From positions 1 through 64,000 of the forward strand of contig CAZARU010000024.1 of NCBI GenBank assembly GCA_964487605.1: a stretch of 64,000 bases of DNA, read 5' to 3'. The DNA is from JAJDAH01 sp964487605. Lineage in GTDB: Bacteria > Myxococcota_A > Polyangia > Polyangiales > Polyangiaceae. A program made the position numbers and the translations under genes. Numbering within the stretch: position 1 is the stretch's first letter; every line of letters begins with the position of its first letter. Positions 61,289 through 64,000 of the stretch are shown here, one piece after another. The notes beneath the pieces were generated by a model, which had not been told where the DNA came from, searched no databases, and saw nothing but the letters and a program-made list of their open reading frames with translations.

Positions 61289-64000
61289 TCAGCCGAGAAG
61301 CTCGACGATGACCGGACGCAGCGAGCGGGCCGCGACGATGCGTTCGAGTGAACCCACGGCGAGCGCGCGATCCACGCTGTGGATCGCGTCGAACTCCGCG
61401 GCCACCTCGGCCTGCTTCTCGAGCAGCACGTCGCGGCGGACGCGCTCCAGCCGGGCGCGGGCCTCGCGCGACGTGCGCGCGGACGAGCTGGCTTCGAGCT
61501 CGCGGACGCGAGGGTCGGCGGCAACCCGCGCGCGCACCTCCCGAGGGAACACGACCTTCGCGGCCGGACCGCCACCGATGACCGACGCGTACGACCCCTC
61601 GACGGCCAGCGCGCGCAGGCCGGGGTTCAGCCGGCGGCTGAACACCACGTACGCGCCGCCGTGATAGCGGCTCACCACCAGGAACACGATCGGCCCCTCG
61701 AAGTTCACCACCGCGCGGGCAATCTCCGCGCCGTACTCGAGCTGAAGCTTGCGCATCGACTCCGGCGAACCGTCGAACCCGGAGAGATTCGCGAGCACGA
61801 CCGCGGGACGGTTGCCGCTCGCCGAGCTGAGGGCGCGAGCGATCTTCTTGGACGACTGCGGGAAGAGCGTCCCCCCGTTCCACTCCGCAGGGCCGTCGAA
61901 GGGGCGGTAGCCCCAGCGCGTGAGGTTCTGGCCCTCGACGCCGATGAGGCACACCGGGCGCCCTCCGATGGCCGCATCCCACACGATCGCCGTTTCGCCG
62001 GCGACCAGCGCGGACCATCGCTCGAGGTGTCCCGCGCCCTGGTCGACGACCGCGCTCATGATGGCACGCATCGCGAACGGCCGCTTGCGGCCGGGGTTGG
62101 TCGCGTCGTCGAACACCTCGCCCACGGTGGCGTACCCACCCTCGCCCTCGTACGCGAACGCCGTCACGTCCCGATCCACACGGTCGCCGGACTGCAGACG
62201 CCGGGGCCCGCGCTCACCCGGAACGACGTACGAGTAGCGATAGTACTGGTACAGGATGCGGTACGCCTGCGGGAGATCGTCGGCGTAGTACTGAGCCTGC
62301 CCGTTGAGGCTCATGATCCGCTCGTAGCCGCCGATGGCGACCTCGTCCTCTGCGGAGACCGATCCGCTCGCCTCCAGGGCGGCCCGGCCCGTCAACACCA
62401 TGCTGGCCCGGGGCGTCATGATGAGGACACCCTTGGTGTGCATCAGCATCGTCGCGAGCGCGTCCCAGTAGCTCTGCGCTCCCACGTTCACGCCGGCGAC
62501 GATGACGTGGATCACGCCTCCCGCCTGGGTGAACGTGACGATGCGCCGCACGACGGCCGCCGTGGCGTCGAGGTTCTCGGTACCGCTGTCCATGGCGATC
62601 CGAGCGCCGCTCGACACGGGCAACCACTCCAGCGGAAGGCCGAGCTCCTCGGCGAGATCGATGGCGGCGATGACCCGGAGGCACTCGGGCCCCGAGAGCG
62701 CGCCCATGTCTCGCGTGGGATCCGACAGCAGGAGCACGCGCCGCAGCCCCTCGGGGACCTCGGCGGTCGGCGCACTGATCACGCCGAAGACCACGCCGGC
62801 GGAGTTCTTCCCGTACTCTCGACCCGCGACGCTCCGGGCCTTCGGCACGTCGGCGTCCTCGAGGTCGTACTCCTCGAAGGTTCCGCGGGGGAGATCCTTC
62901 CCGTTGATGTTGCCGCCGTTGGTGGGCGCCAGCATGCGGATGATCTCGTAGGGGTAGACCAGGCCACGTCGGCGCGCGGCCATGACGCGACGCTGATAGG
63001 CCGTCACCGGAACGAGCGCGTCGTGGTGCGCCAGGCGCTGCGAGATCTCCATGCGATTGCCCGCGGGATCACTGATGACGATCTCGACGGGCGTTGCCGG
63101 CTGGTCCGGCGCCGACTGATCGAGGAGCGGCAGGCGCACGACCACCCGCTCGAGGCCCAGGTGCCGCGTGGTCGGGTAGAGCTTGTGGGACATCCAGTCC
63201 ACCAGCGTCGGATCCGTGTGGACCTCGTGAGCGAAGAAGACCGAGAGGCGGTTCCACTGAAGCCGTCGCTCGGGGTCGCGCGCGGCGCGCAGGGCGCGGA
63301 GCGTCATCGTCGCCTCGTGGAACATGCGCTCGAAGATGGGCACGTAGAGGCGCGCGTCCTTGCCCTCCTCGGGAGGACGGCCGCGCACGTCGACGAGGAC
63401 GAACAGACGCTCGTCGTCGGGCAGCTCGCGGCTCCTGCCGTGGAACGCGTAGATGCCGTTCGGCGCCGGCAGGCGTTCGAGATCGAAGTGCTCGTACCGT
63501 CCGAGGTCGAGGCGCTCGGCCGCCTGCGGGTGCATGCCGTAGAGCTCCCGAGCCGCAGCGGAGTCGCTCCACGTCGTCTCGTGACGGATCGCCTGATCCG
63601 GGTAGACGAACGACAGGGTCACCCGCTGCGACGGGATGCCTTCTCGAAGCACCTCGCGAGCGAGCGAGACGGCTTGCTCCTTCGCCTCGTCGTCCTCTAT
63701 GGGGACGACGACCTCCAGGGCGTGCACGGCCTGCTCGCGCGCCGCGGTGAGCAGCGTGGCGAGGCAGCGTGGCAGATCCTCGGCGGTAGCCAGCGCGGAG
63801 AGGACGAGGCGGGAACGCGGAAACTGCAGCCGGTGCACCTCCACACCATCGACGATCGCGGTGTCGTAGTCCTCCGGCACCAGCGGCGCCCAGGCGCGGC
63901 GGACGCACGCCGCCACCGCGACCCGCCGGCGACGGGGCTCGGCGTGGATGAGCCAGGCGCGCACGCGCCGGAAGAGGTTCGGCGGCGCCAGCGCGAGGTC
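61289..64000 (-). CDS. Multidomain acetyl-CoA carboxylase, C-terminal part (5' end outside window)
   Basis: The last 903 codons of a larger gene; the frame stays open to the edge and no start is needed before it. Residues 1-330 of this part look like the central domain of eukaryote-type ACC (LYGMHPQAAERLDLGRYEHFDLERL, RLQWNRLSVFFAHEVH); the rest is a carboxyltransferase: YQRRVMAARRRGLVYPYEI, LPRGTFEEYDLEDAD, LPVSSGARIAMDSGTENLD, NVGAQSYWDALATMLM and YGAEIARAVVNFEGPIVFLVVSRYHGGAYVVFSRRLNP. Biotin carboxylase and biotin carrier domains are expected upstream. It makes malonyl-CoA (or related acyl-CoA) for lipids or polyketides. The TGA is at 61289. Confidence 0.85.
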   Translation of the reverse strand, partial: DLALAPPNLFRRVRAWLIHAEPRRRRVAVAACVRRAWAPLVPEDYDTAIVDGVEVHRLQFPRSRLVLSALATAEDLPRCLATLLTAAREQAVHALEVVVPIEDDEAKEQAVSLAREVLREGIPSQRVTLSFVYPDQAIRHETTWSDSAAARELYGMHPQAAERLDLGRYEHFDLERLPAPNGIYAFHGRSRELPDDERLFVLVDVRGRPPEEGKDARLYVPIFERMFHEATMTLRALRAARDPERRLQWNRLSVFFAHEVHTDPTLVDWMSHKLYPTTRHLGLERVVVRLPLLDQSAPDQPATPVEIVISDPAGNRMEISQRLAHHDALVPVTAYQRRVMAARRRGLVYPYEIIRMLAPTNGGNINGKDLPRGTFEEYDLEDADVPKARSVAGREYGKNSAGVVFGVISAPTAEVPEGLRRVLLLSDPTRDMGALSGPECLRVIAAIDLAEELGLPLEWLPVSSGARIAMDSGTENLDATAAVVRRIVTFTQAGGVIHVIVAGVNVGAQSYWDALATMLMHTKGVLIMTPRASMVLTGRAALEASGSVSAEDEVAIGGYERIMSLNGQAQYYADDLPQAYRILYQYYRYSYVVPGERGPRRLQSGDRVDRDVTAFAYEGEGGYATVGEVFDDATNPGRKRPFAMRAIMSAVVDQGAGHLERWSALVAGETAIVWDAAIGGRPVCLIGVEGQNLTRWGYRPFDGPAEWNGGTLFPQSSKKIARALSSASGNRPAVVLANLSGFDGSPESMRKLQLEYGAEIARAVVNFEGPIVFLVVSRYHGGAYVVFSRRLNPGLRALAVEGSYASVIGGGPAAKVVFPREVRARVAADPRVRELEASSSARTSREARARLERVRRDVLLEKQAEVAAEFDAIHSVDRALAVGSLERIVAARSLRPVIVELLG

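Overview
The window is very GC-rich, densely coded DNA with strong GC bias at third codon positions. Gene content points to a myxobacterium of the class Polyangia (Myxococcota); this is inferred, as there is no rRNA. The pointers are three eukaryotic-type Ser/Thr kinases (one with an AgmX/PglI C-terminus), many lipoproteins with a signal peptide, lipobox Cys and Gly/Ser/Ala-rich linker, MopE-like metal-binding repeats, thrombospondin type-3 repeats, and eukaryote-like enzymes (multidomain acetyl-CoA carboxylase, Notum-like esterase, fatty acid 2-hydroxylase). I see no tRNA, rRNA, CRISPR array, transposase or prophage.

Layout. 1-9.1 kb: a truncated kinase, an alpha/beta hydrolase and an SDR form a backbone interrupted by a ~6.4 kb block flanked by 116-bp direct repeats. 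The block holds a three-gene overlapping operon for a secreted trypsin-like/TSP3 protein, a lipoprotein and a small barrel-like protein, plus a decayed kinase tail. An 8-bp tandem repeat lies between a strong ribosome-binding site with its ATG and the protease reading frame, as in phase-variable genes. 9.2-25 kb: AI-2E-type permease; ECF sigma/anti-sigma/Spy-like cassette; membrane SpeE-like protein; POT transporter; collagen-like lipoprotein; RlmD-type rRNA methyltransferase; HDOD protein; crotonase; VanW-family protein. 25-35 kb: a second membrane SpeE-like protein, fatty acid hydroxylase, DUF362 protein, FecR-domain protein, lipoproteins and a HAD phosphatase.

35-44 kb: SUMF1-fold lipoprotein; an HTH-citrate synthase fusion divergent from a plain citrate synthase across two palindromes; kinase; DUF2254 protein; TetR/sterol-desaturase operon. 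44-53 kb: a minus-strand cluster of three membrane enzymes of the sulfatase/alkaline-phosphatase fold with Thr at the nucleophile position (the middle one frameshifted) and a ferritin-like lipoprotein. 53-64 kb: TAXI-type binding protein, MetE-like enzyme, membrane-anchored ferritin-like protein, kinase, ABC1/UbiB protein, Notum-like lipoprotein, and the 3' part of an acetyl-CoA carboxylase gene that runs off the end.

A common theme is the cell envelope: many predicted lipoproteins, lipid-modifying enzymes (2-hydroxylase, sterol desaturase, AP-superfamily enzymes, carboxylase) and surface signalling (kinases, ECF cassette, FecR).
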